Assembly (NCBI RefSeq): GCF_000382885.1
Contig: NZ_CAVK010000247.1
Location: 1 to 43,186 of the forward strand
Reading direction: 5' to 3'
Length of the DNA: 43,186 bases
Source of the DNA: Sphingobium indicum BiD32
Lineage (GTDB): Bacteria > Pseudomonadota > Alphaproteobacteria > Sphingomonadales > Sphingomonadaceae
Below, one piece after another: positions 1-10,191 of this stretch. The notes beneath the pieces were generated by a model, which was not told the origin of the DNA, did no database searches, and saw nothing but the letters and a program-made list of their open reading frames with translations. Position 1 is the stretch's first letter. The number at the start of each line of letters is the position of its first letter. The translations under genes and the position numbers were made by a program.

Positions 1-19
1 CTCTCCCCGCCGGGGAGAG
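1..19. repeat. C/G palindrome inside the truB reading frame
   Basis: CTCTCCCC-GCC-GGGGAGAG is a perfect 8-bp inverted repeat with a 3-nt loop at the very edge of the window. It resembles the CTCCCC...GGGGAG palindromes found between genes at 10089-10190, 31287-31307 and 43158-43186. It is translated in frame (LPAGER), so it would be an intragenic copy of an intergenic repeat family, if it is a real copy rather than chance. Confidence 0.55.
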
Positions 20-443
20 GATAGAGAGTATCACCCTTACCGCCCATGTCTCCAAGGGCACCTATATCCGCTCGCTTGCCCGCGACGTTGCGCTGGCGCT
101 CGACACGGTCGGGCATGTCACCATGCTCCGCCGTATCAAGGCCGGGCCGTTCACCCTGGATTCCGCGATTTCGCTGGACAAATTGCGCCATGCTGCTAAC
201 GAGCGCGCCATCGGTAGCCTTATGCTGCCGCTGACGGCGGGGCTGGACGACATCCCGGCTCTCCCCGTCTCTCCCGACCAGGCCATCGCTCTCCGACAGG
301 GGAAGGTTCTGACCGGGATCACTGCCACCACCGGCCTGTATCTGGCGATGGACGGGAACATCCCCGTCGCGCTGGTCCGGTCGGATGATCATCAGATCAT
401 CGTGGTGCGCGGTTTCAACCTGATGTCGAAGGATGACGAATAG
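1..443 (+). CDS. truB: tRNA pseudouridine(55) synthase TruB, C-terminal part (5' end outside window)
   Basis: TruB isomerises uridine 55 in the T-loop of most tRNAs to pseudouridine. Only the C-terminal ~147 codons are present; the open frame runs in from the window edge (codons begin at base 3). The family signature SKGTYIRSLARD sits about 18 residues into the fragment. It is followed by GHVTMLRRIKAGPFTL, which leads into the C-terminal PUA-like region that grips the tRNA arm. The stop codon TAG directly abuts the rpsO start codon, so the two are probably co-transcribed and translationally coupled, as in the common truB-rpsO-pnp order. The first 20 bases form a perfect palindrome read in frame as LPAGER, just before the signature strand; this is unusual for a coding region. 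Identification is firm from the signature and context. Confidence 0.95.
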   Translation, partial: LPAGERIESITLTAHVSKGTYIRSLARDVALALDTVGHVTMLRRIKAGPFTLDSAISLDKLRHAANERAIGSLMLPLTAGLDDIPALPVSPDQAIALRQGKVLTGITATTGLYLAMDGNIPVALVRSDDHQIIVVRGFNLMSKDDE

Positions 444-713
444 ATGACGATTACTGCCGAGCGCAAGGAAGCGCTGATCAAGGAATATGCCCGCGTTGAG
501 GGTGACACGGGTTCGCCAGAGGTTCAGGTTTCGATCCTGACCGAGCGGATCACCAACCTGACCGAGCATTTCAAGGGTCACCACAAGGATAATCACAGCC
601 GCCGTGGTCTGCTGATGATGGTCAACAAGCGTCGTTCGCTGCTGGACTATCTCAAGAAGAAGGATCAGGCTCGCTACACCGACCTGATCGCCAAGCTGGG
701 CCTGCGCAAATAA
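444..713 (+). CDS. rpsO: 30S ribosomal protein S15
   Basis: S15 is a primary binder of 16S rRNA in the 30S platform and contacts the h20-h22 three-way junction. The 89-residue product has the usual bacterial length. It carries the expected blocks: [21 protein letters not shown] in the second helix, [12 protein letters not shown] and the conserved end LGLRK. The ATG immediately follows the truB stop, so translation is probably coupled to truB. A strong hairpin terminator follows 18 bases downstream, so at least part of the transcript should stop before pnp. S15 autoregulates through its mRNA in several bacteria, but I cannot identify a specific regulatory fold here. Confidence 0.98.
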   Translation: MTITAERKEALIKEYARVEGDTGSPEVQVSILTERITNLTEHFKGHHKDNHSRRGLLMMVNKRRSLLDYLKKKDQARYTDLIAKLGLRK

Positions 714-730
714 CGCAGACCTTCAACGGG

Positions 731-755
731 ACGGCCCCCATGCGGGGCCGTTTCT
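731..755 (+). terminator. Rho-independent terminator after rpsO
   Basis: An 8-bp GC stem (ACGGCCCC 731-738 with GGGGCCGT 744-751) and a 5-nt loop are followed by a short T run (TTTCT). It sits 18 bases after the rpsO stop. Confidence 0.8.
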
Positions 756-777
756 GATTCCGGGCTAATTGAATGGC

Positions 778-874
778 CCGTCATCCTGACGAAAGTCAGT
801 ATCCATTCGGCGCTACGGTGGCGTTCAACCGGAGCCGAGCGTGAATGGATCCCGGATCAGGTCCGGGATGACGA
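778..874. repeat. REP-like inverted repeat element between rpsO and pnp
   Basis: The outer arms CGTCATCC (779-786) and GGATGACG (866-873) are inverted copies, and so are ATCCATTC (801-808) and GAATGGAT (843-850). Each half also folds alone: CTGAC-GAAA-GTCAG at 786-799 and TCCCGGA-TCAGG-TCCGGGA at 850-868. The GTCATCC...ATCCATTC layout is typical of palindromic repeats dispersed in sphingomonad genomes. It lies between the rpsO terminator and the pnp leader and encodes nothing visible. Confidence 0.7.
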
Positions 875-922
875 AATAGGTAAACCATGGCGCCGGGCAA
901 TCCGGCACGGCGGCATGATAAA

Positions 923-1050
923 GGGGACATTTCCCCACACCGTCGCACCCGCGACGGAGGAGAGCGTGAAGCTCTCCAGTCATGGAGTCTTACCGGCTCC
1001 ACCAAAGGCCCCGCCCGGCAATAGGGCCCACGCGGGCGAAGGAAAAAACT
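923..1050 (+). promoter_or_regulatory. Multi-hairpin 5' leader of pnp
   Basis: Five consecutive stems occupy the 128 bases before the pnp start. They are GGGGA/TCCCC (923-936), CCGTCGC/GCGACGG (940-957), GGAGAGC/GCTCTCC (959-977), GGAGTC/GGCTCC with one G-T pair (984-1000) and GGCCC/GGGCC (1007-1028). The last can be replaced by a competing stem CGCCCG/CGGGCG (1012-1038) that reaches to the ribosome binding site GAAGGA (1038-1043). In Escherichia coli, PNPase represses its own mRNA after RNase III cuts a leader stem. A comparable autocontrol is likely here, but the fold is not one I recognise. Together with the terminator (731-755) and the repeat (778-874), this accounts for the 337-base gap between rpsO and pnp. 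Confidence 0.6.
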
Positions 1051-3381
1051 ATGTTTGATGTCAAGAAAGTATCGATCGAGCTGGCTGGCAAGACGCTGAC
1101 CCTCGAAACCGGCCGCATCGCACGCCAGGCTGATGCCGCCGTGCTGGCGACCTATGGCGAAACCGTGGTGCTGTGCGCCGTGACCGCCGCCAAGAGCGTG
1201 AAGGAAGGCCAGGATTTCTTCCCCCTGACCGTTCACTATCAGGAAAAATATTCCGCCGCCGGCCGCATCCCCGGTGGCTTCTTCAAGCGTGAGCGCGGCG
1301 CGACCGAAAAGGAAACGCTGGTTTCCCGCCTGATCGACCGTCCGATCCGCCCGCTCTTCCCCGAAGGCTTCTACAACGAAATCAACGTCATCGCCCAGGT
1401 GCTGTCGTTCGATGGCGAAAGCGAGCCGGACATGGTGGCGATGATCGCCGCATCGGCTGCGCTGACCTTGTCGGGCGTGCCCTTCATGGGGCCGATCGGC
1501 GCGGCGCGCGTCGGTTACAAGGATGGCGAATATCAGCTCAACCCGTCGCTGGACGAGGTAAAGACCGGTGAACTCGATCTGGTCGTTGCTGCCACCTACG
1601 ACGCGGTGATGATGGTCGAATCCGAAGCGAAAGAGCTGTCGGAAGAGGTCATGCTGGGCGCCGTCCTGTTCGCGCATGACGCGAGCAAGAAGATTGTCGA
1701 CGCCATCATCAGCCTGGCGGAAAAGGCCGCCAAGGACCCCTGGGACATGGCCAAGAGCGATGATCTGGTTGAACTCAAGGCCAAGCTGAAGAAGCTGATC
1801 GGCAAGGACATTGCCGCCGCCTACAAGCTGACCGACAAGTCTGCCCGTTCCAACGCGCTGAACGAAGCCCGCGCCAAGGCGAAGGCGAAGTTCACCGCCG
1901 ATGGCCTGGACGCCCAGACCGTCATGGCCGGCATCAAGCTTACCAAGAAGCTGGAAGCGGAAATCGTGCGCGGCGCCATCCTGAAGGACGGCAAGCGCAT
2001 CGACGGCCGCACCACCACGCAGATCCGCCCGATCGAAGCGATGGTCGGCTTCCTGCCCCGCACCCATGGTTCGGCCCTGTTCACGCGCGGTGAGACGCAG
2101 TCGATCTGCACCACCACGCTGGGCACCAAGGACGCCGAGCAGATGATCGACGGCCTTACTGGCCTGCATTATGAAAACTTCATGCTGCACTATAACTTCC
2201 CGCCCTATTCGGTCGGTGAAGTCGGCCGTTTCGGCGCGCCGGGTCGTCGTGAAGTGGGCCATGGGAAGCTCGCATGGCGTGCGCTGCACCCCGTGCTGCC
2301 CAGCAAGGACGAGTTCCCCTACACGATCCGCGTCCTCTCGGACATCACCGAGTCGAACGGTTCCTCCTCGATGGCGACCGTCTGCGGCGGCTCGCTGTCG
2401 ATGATGGACGCCGGTGTGCCGTTGAAGCGCCCCGTGTCCGGCATCGCCATGGGCCTGATCCTGGAAGGCAAGGACTTTGCCGTCCTGTCCGACATATTGG
2501 GTGACGAAGATCATCTGGGCGACATGGACTTCAAGGTCGCAGGCACGTCCGAAGGCATCACCACGATGCAGATGGACATCAAGATTGCGGGCATCACCCG
2601 CGAAATCTTTGAAGCTGCGCTGACGCAAGCGAAGGAAGGCCGTGCGCATATCCTTGGCGAAATGAGCAAGGCGCTGTCATCGACCCGTACCGAGCTGTCG
2701 GCCCATGCCCCGCGTATCGAGACGTTGCAGATCGACAAGTCGAAGATCCGCGAAGTCATCGGCACCGGCGGTAAGGTCATCCGCGAAATCGTCGCCGAAA
2801 CCGGCGCGAAGGTCGATATTGACGATGAAGGCCTGATCAAGATCAGCTCGTCCGATCCGGCGCAGATCGAGGCCGCCCGCAAGTGGATCCTTGGCATCAC
2901 CCAGGAAGCCGAAGTCGGCAAGATCTATGACGGCAAGGTCGTCAACATCGTCGATTTCGGTGCGTTCGTGAACTTCATGGGTGGCAAGGACGGCCTCGTC
3001 CACGTCTCCGAAATGAAGAATGAGCGCGTGGAAAAGCCCACCGACGTCGTGTCGGAAGGCCAGGAAGTGAAGGTCAAGGTTCTCGAAATCGACCCGCGCG
3101 GCAAGGTTCGCCTGTCGATGCGCGTCGTCGATCAGGAAACCGGCGCAGAGCTGGAGGATACCCGTCCTGCCCGTGAAGCGCGCGAACCGCGCGGTGATCG
3201 TGGCCCGCGCCGTGACGGTGGCGGCGGTGAAGGCCGTGGCCCGCGTCGCGAAGGCGGAGATCGCGGTCGTGGTCCGCGCCGTGATGGCGGTGACCGTGGC
3301 CCGCGTCGTGAACGCAGCGAAGGCGGCAATGATGATGGTCCGGCACCGGGCGGTCTGCCCGACTTCCTGACCCAGGACTGA
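1051..3381 (+). CDS. pnp: Polyribonucleotide nucleotidyltransferase (PNPase)
   Basis: PNPase degrades RNA 3' to 5' by phosphorolysis and is a core component of bacterial RNA turnover. The chosen ATG (1051) follows GAAGGA by 7 bases and gives the canonical N-terminus [10 protein letters not shown]. An upstream in-frame ATG at 982 lies inside a leader hairpin and is unlikely. The 776 residues show the first RNase PH core (about 10-140), a helical linker, the second RNase PH core with [14 protein letters not shown] and [16 protein letters not shown] (about 315-540), a KH domain with [11 protein letters not shown], and an S1 domain with [20 protein letters not shown] tail of about 65 residues after the S1 domain is built of GPRR[DE]GGDR-like units, so the protein is longer than the 711-residue E. 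coli enzyme. Arg/Gly tails of this type usually add RNA or degradosome contacts. Confidence 0.98.
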   Translation: MFDVKKVSIELAGKTLTLETGRIARQADAAVLATYGETVVLCAVTAAKSVKEGQDFFPLTVHYQEKYSAAGRIPGGFFKRERGATEKETLVSRLIDRPIRPLFPEGFYNEINVIAQVLSFDGESEPDMVAMIAASAALTLSGVPFMGPIGAARVGYKDGEYQLNPSLDEVKTGELDLVVAATYDAVMMVESEAKELSEEVMLGAVLFAHDASKKIVDAIISLAEKAAKDPWDMAKSDDLVELKAKLKKLIGKDIAAAYKLTDKSARSNALNEARAKAKAKFTADGLDAQTVMAGIKLTKKLEAEIVRGAILKDGKRIDGRTTTQIRPIEAMVGFLPRTHGSALFTRGETQSICTTTLGTKDAEQMIDGLTGLHYENFMLHYNFPPYSVGEVGRFGAPGRREVGHGKLAWRALHPVLPSKDEFPYTIRVLSDITESNGSSSMATVCGGSLSMMDAGVPLKRPVSGIAMGLILEGKDFAVLSDILGDEDHLGDMDFKVAGTSEGITTMQMDIKIAGITREIFEAALTQAKEGRAHILGEMSKALSSTRTELSAHAPRIETLQIDKSKIREVIGTGGKVIREIVAETGAKVDIDDEGLIKISSSDPAQIEAARKWILGITQEAEVGKIYDGKVVNIVDFGAFVNFMGGKDGLVHVSEMKNERVEKPTDVVSEGQEVKVKVLEIDPRGKVRLSMRVVDQETGAELEDTRPAREAREPRGDRGPRRDGGGGEGRGPRREGGDRGRGPRRDGGDRGPRRERSEGGNDDGPAPGGLPDFLTQD

Positions 3382-3410
3382 TCGTCCGTCCGACGAACTG
3401 AGTAAAAAAT

Positions 3411-3442
3411 GGGGCGTCCGGTTCAACCGGGCGCCCCTTTTT
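3411..3442 (+). terminator. Rho-independent terminator after pnp
   Basis: GGGGCG (3411-3416) pairs with CGCCCC (3432-3437), and an inner CCGGTT/AACCGG extends the stem. Five T residues follow. It starts 30 bases after the pnp stop. Confidence 0.9.
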
Positions 3443-3528
3443 AATGTCGGCTGCGCAATGGACTGATTTCGATCAAGGCGATGGGGCAAAGTTCTGCTAC
3501 TGTAACGATGGATCATTTGGGGAACATC

Positions 3529-4548
3529 ATGCAGCGGAGCAACGCGCGCTTTGTCGAACGGCTGCCGCTGGTCCTTGACCGGCCAATCTATGCCTATGGT
3601 CTGACGCTGATCTTTTGCGGCGCGGCCTTCATGCTGCGGATCGCGGCCGAACCTTTGCTGCCCAATGGCTATCCCTTCGTCACCTTCTTTCCGGTGGTCA
3701 TCCTCTCGTCCTTTCTGTTCGGAGTGCGGCCGGGGATTTTTGCGGCCATCCTTTGCGGCCTAGTGTCCTGGTATGTGTTCATTCCGCCCTTTTACAGTGC
3801 GGATATGAACCCTGGGGTCGCGGTCGCGATGCTGTTCTATACCGGTGTCGTCGTGGTCGACATATTGCTGATCCACTTCATGCAGCGGGCCAATTTCCAT
3901 CTGGCGGTAGAGCGGGAACGTAACCGGGCGCTGGCGGAAAATCGGGAACTGCTGTTCCACGAACTCCAGCATCGTGTGTCCAACAATTTGCAGGTGGTCG
4001 CTGCGATGCTTGCGCTCCAGCGGCGTCATGTCGATCATGATGTAGCGCGCAAGGCGCTGGACGATGCGTCGGCGCGGTTGGGGCTGGTCGGCCGGATCAG
4101 CCGCGCGCTGTATGATCCGTCGGGGCAGGGACAGGATATTCGCGCTTTCCTGACCACGCTGACGAGCGATGTGCTGGAAGCCAGCGGCCGTTCGGACATC
4201 AAGCTGACCGTTTCCGCGCCCGACGGCCTGACCATCGAACCCGCCATCACCGTCCCGCTGGCGCTGATCGTGGCGGAGGCGGTCAGCAACGCGATCGAGC
4301 ATGGCCTGCCCGACCGGCCCGGCACGGTCGCGGTGGCGCTGGAAGAAGCACAGGGCGCGCTGGCGCTGCGCATCGTCGATGACGGCCATGGCGTCGCCCC
4401 GAACTTTCAACATGGTGCCAGCGAATCGCTGGGGCTGCGCATTGCCAATGCGCTGGCGGTCCAGCTGGGCGGGCGTTTCTCGCTGACGCCGGGCGTGCAT
4501 GGCGGCGCGGTGGCGCGGCTTGATCTGCCCGCCCGAACGGCCTGTTGA
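3529..4548 (+). CDS. Membrane sensor histidine kinase, HisKA_2/HRxxN type with DUF4118-like sensor
   Basis: The 339-residue protein has four predicted membrane segments in residues 20-118, with PFVTFFPVVILSSFLFG typical of the KdpD-like DUF4118 module. A cytoplasmic kinase core follows. The dimerisation/phosphoacceptor motif HELQHRVSNNLQ holds H148 in an HRxxN context. The N-box (EAVSNAIEHG) and G1 box (DDGHGV) are intact, so it should be active. HRxxN kinases of the HisKA_2/HWE group feed phosphate to PhyR in sphingomonads, so it could belong to the stress network encoded about 18 kb away; that is inference. I chose the ATG at 3529 because GGGGA precedes it by 6 bases. Starts at 3481 and 3508 are also possible. 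It stands alone between the pnp terminator and bamD. Confidence 0.85.
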   Translation: MQRSNARFVERLPLVLDRPIYAYGLTLIFCGAAFMLRIAAEPLLPNGYPFVTFFPVVILSSFLFGVRPGIFAAILCGLVSWYVFIPPFYSADMNPGVAVAMLFYTGVVVVDILLIHFMQRANFHLAVERERNRALAENRELLFHELQHRVSNNLQVVAAMLALQRRHVDHDVARKALDDASARLGLVGRISRALYDPSGQGQDIRAFLTTLTSDVLEASGRSDIKLTVSAPDGLTIEPAITVPLALIVAEAVSNAIEHGLPDRPGTVAVALEEAQGALALRIVDDGHGVAPNFQHGASESLGLRIANALAVQLGGRFSLTPGVHGGAVARLDLPARTAC

Positions 4549-4603
4549 GGGTGACACCATTCTGCCGCTTGGCGGCAGCGATCTGCTCGGCTATGACCCG
4601 CCC

Positions 4604-5389
4604 ATGCTGATGAAAACCGTAACGCGCATCGGCGCGGCCACCGCCCCGCTTCTGCTTGCCACCCTGCTCGCAGGCTGCGCGACGTCGAAGAACAAGGCCG
4701 ACACCCAATATGTCGCCCGCGACGTGTCGACCCTTTATAATAGCGGCAAGGACCGGCTTGATCGCGGCCAGTATAAGCTCGCCGCCGCCTTGTTTGACGA
4801 GGTGGAGCGCCAGCATCCCTATTCGCCCTGGGCGCGCCGGGCGCAGCTCATGTCGGCGTTCAGCTACTATATGAACAGCGATTATGCCGAATCCATCTCG
4901 GCTTCGCAGCGTTTCCTGTCGATCCATACCGGCAACAAGGATGCGCCCTACGCTTATTATCTGATCGCGCTCTGCTATTATGAGCAGATTGCCGATGTCA
5001 GTCGTGACCAGAAGATTACGCAACAGGCGCTTGATTCGCTGGGCGAACTGATCCGCCGCTATCCCGGCACCCGCTATGCTGCCGATGCGCGGTTGAAGGT
5101 CGATCTGGTCAACGACCATCTGGCCGGCAAGGAAATGGAGGTCGGGCGCTTTTACCAGCGGCGCGGCCAGTGGCTTGCCGCCACGCTGCGCTTCCGCGTC
5201 GTGATCGACAAATATCAGACCACGACGCACACGCCCGAAGCGCTGGAGCGGCTGGTCGAGAGCTATCTCTCGCTCGGTATTCCCGAAGAGGCGCGCAAGG
5301 CCGCTGCGGTGCTGGGCGCCAACTATCCCGGCACCAAATGGTATGAGCGCAGCTACAAGCTGATGCAGGAACATGGCAGCAAGGCGTAA
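4604..5389 (+). CDS. bamD: Outer membrane protein assembly factor BamD (lipoprotein)
   Basis: BamD is the essential lipoprotein partner of BamA in the complex that folds beta-barrel proteins into the outer membrane. The 261-residue product starts with a lipoprotein signal peptide ending in the lipobox LAGC. TPR-like helices follow: LYNSGKDRLDRGQYKLAAAL, the VERQHPYSPWARRAQLM block that is the family hallmark, then ALCYYEQIADVSRDQ and RYPGTRYAADAR. The ATG at 4604 gives a normal signal peptide; a second ATG two codons on (4610) is equally possible. An upstream in-frame start would overlap the kinase gene. recN lies 51 bases downstream on the same strand. Confidence 0.95.
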   Translation: MLMKTVTRIGAATAPLLLATLLAGCATSKNKADTQYVARDVSTLYNSGKDRLDRGQYKLAAALFDEVERQHPYSPWARRAQLMSAFSYYMNSDYAESISASQRFLSIHTGNKDAPYAYYLIALCYYEQIADVSRDQKITQQALDSLGELIRRYPGTRYAADARLKVDLVNDHLAGKEMEVGRFYQRRGQWLAATLRFRVVIDKYQTTTHTPEALERLVESYLSLGIPEEARKAAAVLGANYPGTKWYERSYKLMQEHGSKA

Positions 5390-5440
5390 TCGCCTTTCTT
5401 GCCTGTTCCCCTTTTGTGCATTGACGGGTAGAAGCGCGTC

Positions 5441-7105
5441 ATGCTGAGCGCTTTGTCCATCCGCAATGTCGTGCTGATCGAGGCGCTGGACCTGGATTTC
5501 GGCGCGGGCCTCTCCGTGCTGACCGGGGAGACGGGTGCGGGCAAGTCGATCCTGCTCGATTCGCTGGGCCTGGCGCTGGGGGCACGCGCCGATAGTGGCC
5601 TAGTCCGCAATGGCGAGGCGCAGGCCAGCGTCACCGCGACCTTCGACCCGCCGCCCGCCGACCATCGCGCCGCGATGCTGCTGGCCGACAATGGCATCGA
5701 GATGGAGCCGGGCGAACCGCTGCTGATCCGCCGCACGGTGAAGGCTGATGGCGGCAGCCGCGCCTTCGTCAATGATTCGGCCTGTTCGGCGGCACTGCTG
5801 CGCGAACTGGGCGGGTGCCTGGTCGAAATTCATGGCCAGCATGACGATCGTGGGTTGCTGAATGCGCGCGGGCATCGCGCGCTGCTCGATGCTTATGGCC
5901 GCTGCGATGCCGGGGCGGTAGGCGCAGCGTATGGCGCGTGGCGCAAGGCGGTGAGCGCTCTCGCGCAAGCGCGGGCGACCGTGGATAGCGCCGCGCGCGA
6001 CCGCGATTATCTGACCCACGCCGTCGATGAACTCGCCCGTTTTCGCCCCGAACCGGGCGAAGAGGCGACGCTGGCGGAAGAACGTGCGTCGATGCAGAAG
6101 GGCGCGCGCCTGACCGACGATCTGTCGGCGATTGCCGATTGCTTGACTGGCTCCGACGGTGGCCTCGCCCAATTGCGGCAGGCGGCGCGGCGGCTGGACC
6201 GGATCGCGGCGGAGGATGAGCGGCTGGCCGCCGTGCTGGAGGCGCTGGACCGCGCAGTGGTGGAGGCGGGCGAGGCGGAGGACCGGCTGGCCGAGGTGGC
6301 CGAGGCCTTGAGCTTCGATCCCGCCCGGCTGGACGACATCGAAACCCGGCTGTTCGACCTGCGCGGGCTGGCGCGCAAGCATCAGGTTCAGCCCGATGAT
6401 CTGGCGGAATTGTGCGCGGAGATGGCCGCGCGGCTGACCGCGATCGAGGGCGGGGAGGAGCATATCGCTGCGCTGGAAGCGGATGTCGCGCAGAAGGCCG
6501 CCGGCTATCGCGCCGCTGCGCAGGCGCTGTCGGGTGAGCGCCAGATGGCTGCGGGCAGGCTGGACGCGGCCGTTGCGGCGGAACTTGCACCGCTGAAGCT
6601 GGACGCTGCACGGTTCCGCACCGTGGTCGCGCCGCTCGATGAAGCGCAATGGACCGGGCAGGGGATGGACCGGGTGGAGTTTGAGATTTCGACGAACCCC
6701 GGTGCGCCCTTCGCTCCGCTGACCAAGATCGCGTCGGGCGGCGAATTGTCGCGCTTCATCCTCGCGCTGAAAGTCGCGCTGGCCGAGCAGGGCGGTGCGG
6801 ACACGCTGATCTTCGACGAGATCGACCGGGGTGTGGGCGGGGCGGTGGCTTCCGCCATCGGCGAACGCCTGTCGCGGCTGGCCCGCAGCAACCAGATTTT
6901 GGTCGTCACCCACAGCCCGCAGGTCGCGGCGCGGGGGGCGGGCCATCTGCTGATCGCCAAGTCCAGCGACGGCACCGTGACGCGGACGGGCGTTCATGCT
7001 CTGGACGAAGGCGAACGGCGCGAGGAAATCGCGCGGATGCTGTCGGGCGCAGAGATTACCGCAGAAGCGCGGGCGCAGGCGGAACGGTTGCTGGAGCGGG
7101 TTTAG
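5441..7105 (+). CDS. recN: DNA repair protein RecN
   Basis: RecN is an SMC-like ATPase that acts early in double-strand break repair and holds broken DNA molecules together. The 554 residues show the N-terminal Walker A motif TGETGAGKS, a long Ala/Arg/Glu-rich coiled-coil centre (about residues 160-390), the ABC signature SGGELSRF and Walker B LIFDEIDRGVGG. Next come the H-loop region VVTHSPQVAARG and the C-terminal end MLSGAEITAEARAQAERLL. Length is normal for the family. It follows bamD, an order seen in many alphaproteobacteria. No SOS box was identified. Confidence 0.97.
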   Translation: MLSALSIRNVVLIEALDLDFGAGLSVLTGETGAGKSILLDSLGLALGARADSGLVRNGEAQASVTATFDPPPADHRAAMLLADNGIEMEPGEPLLIRRTVKADGGSRAFVNDSACSAALLRELGGCLVEIHGQHDDRGLLNARGHRALLDAYGRCDAGAVGAAYGAWRKAVSALAQARATVDSAARDRDYLTHAVDELARFRPEPGEEATLAEERASMQKGARLTDDLSAIADCLTGSDGGLAQLRQAARRLDRIAAEDERLAAVLEALDRAVVEAGEAEDRLAEVAEALSFDPARLDDIETRLFDLRGLARKHQVQPDDLAELCAEMAARLTAIEGGEEHIAALEADVAQKAAGYRAAAQALSGERQMAAGRLDAAVAAELAPLKLDAARFRTVVAPLDEAQWTGQGMDRVEFEISTNPGAPFAPLTKIASGGELSRFILALKVALAEQGGADTLIFDEIDRGVGGAVASAIGERLSRLARSNQILVVTHSPQVAARGAGHLLIAKSSDGTVTRTGVHALDEGERREEIARMLSGAEITAEARAQAERLLERV

Positions 7106-7116
7106 CCACCAACACC

Positions 7117-7227
7117 CGTTCGTTTCGAGCGTAGTCGAGAAACGGGGAGAACTGCGCTATTGTTTCTCGACGTAGTTTATCCAGAGCGCCTGCCGCAGGC
7201 GGGCAGTCGAAGGGCTCGAAACGAACG
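7117..7227. repeat. Palindromic intergenic repeat (TTCGAG family)
   Basis: The arms CGTTCGTTTCGAGC (7117-7130) and GCTCGAAACGAACG (7214-7227) are a perfect 14-bp inverted repeat. Inner inverted pieces GTCGAGAAACG and TTTCTCGAC strengthen the fold. It fills the gap between recN and the monooxygenase gene, and its right arm ends at the GGAGGGAG ribosome binding site of the next gene. Elements with this core are common between genes in sphingomonads. Confidence 0.7.
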
Positions 7228-7246
7228 GAGGGAGTGAAGTGACGCG

Positions 7247-7627
7247 ATGACCCATAATCGCAGAGACATGATCGGTCTGACCGCCGCCGCCATGGCCGCC
7301 AGCGCCATCCCCGCCACTGCGCAATCGGCCCCACCGCGCTACGGCCTGATCGGCCAGATGATCGCGGAACCCGGCAAGCGCGACGAACTGCTCGCCTATC
7401 TGCGCGAGGGAACGACCGGCATGCCCGGCTGCCTGTCCTATGTGATTGCGCTCGACACCGCCAATCCCGACGCGCTGTGGATCACCGAAGTGTGGGACAG
7501 CCGCGACAATCACATGGCCTCGCTCAAGCTCCCCGCCGTGCAGGCCGCCATCGCCAAAGCCCGCCCGATCATCGCCGGTTTCGGGCAGCGGTTCGAGACG
7601 GTGCCGGTGGCGGGGGATATAGTATAG
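7247..7627 (+). CDS. Tat-exported antibiotic biosynthesis monooxygenase (ABM) family protein
   Basis: The 126-residue product has a twin-arginine-like N-terminus (NRRDMIGLTAAAMAAS) and a probable signal peptidase site after ATAQ. A single ABM dimeric alpha-beta barrel domain follows (YGLIGQMIAEPGKRDELLAYL, then MPGCLSYVIALDTANPDALWITEVWDS). ABM proteins include quinol monooxygenases such as YgiN and heme-degrading enzymes, so the substrate cannot be told. GGAGGGAG lies 12 bases before the ATG. The neighbours do not suggest a pathway. Confidence 0.8.
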   Translation: MTHNRRDMIGLTAAAMAASAIPATAQSAPPRYGLIGQMIAEPGKRDELLAYLREGTTGMPGCLSYVIALDTANPDALWITEVWDSRDNHMASLKLPAVQAAIAKARPIIAGFGQRFETVPVAGDIV

Positions 7628-7659
7628 TGTGCGATCATTCGGGACTTAAACTACAGTCA

Positions 7660-10085
<2,426 letters not shown>

Positions 10086-10088
10086 GAA

Positions 10089-10190
10089 AATCCTCCCCTG
10101 CAAGGGGCGGTGGAGGGGGGGCCGCTATCGAGAGGGTGATACCCCTCCGTCATCGCTACGCGATGCCACCTCCCCCACAGGGGGAGGATT
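10089..10190. repeat. C-rich palindromic intergenic repeat between ligA and yghU
   Basis: AATCCTCCCC (10089-10098) and GGGGAGGATT (10181-10190) are perfect inverted arms around two further G- and C-rich segments (GGTGGAGGGG and CCACCTCCCC). It fills the gap between two convergent genes and may also act as a bidirectional terminator. Related palindromes occur at 1-19, 31287-31307 and 43158-43186. Confidence 0.7.
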
Positions 10191-10191
10191 G

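Noticed and set aside
796..2649. 617-codon open frame on the minus strand across pnp
   Set aside because: It is a GC-driven shadow of pnp in the opposite strand with His/Gln/Arg-rich low-complexity translation and no domain.
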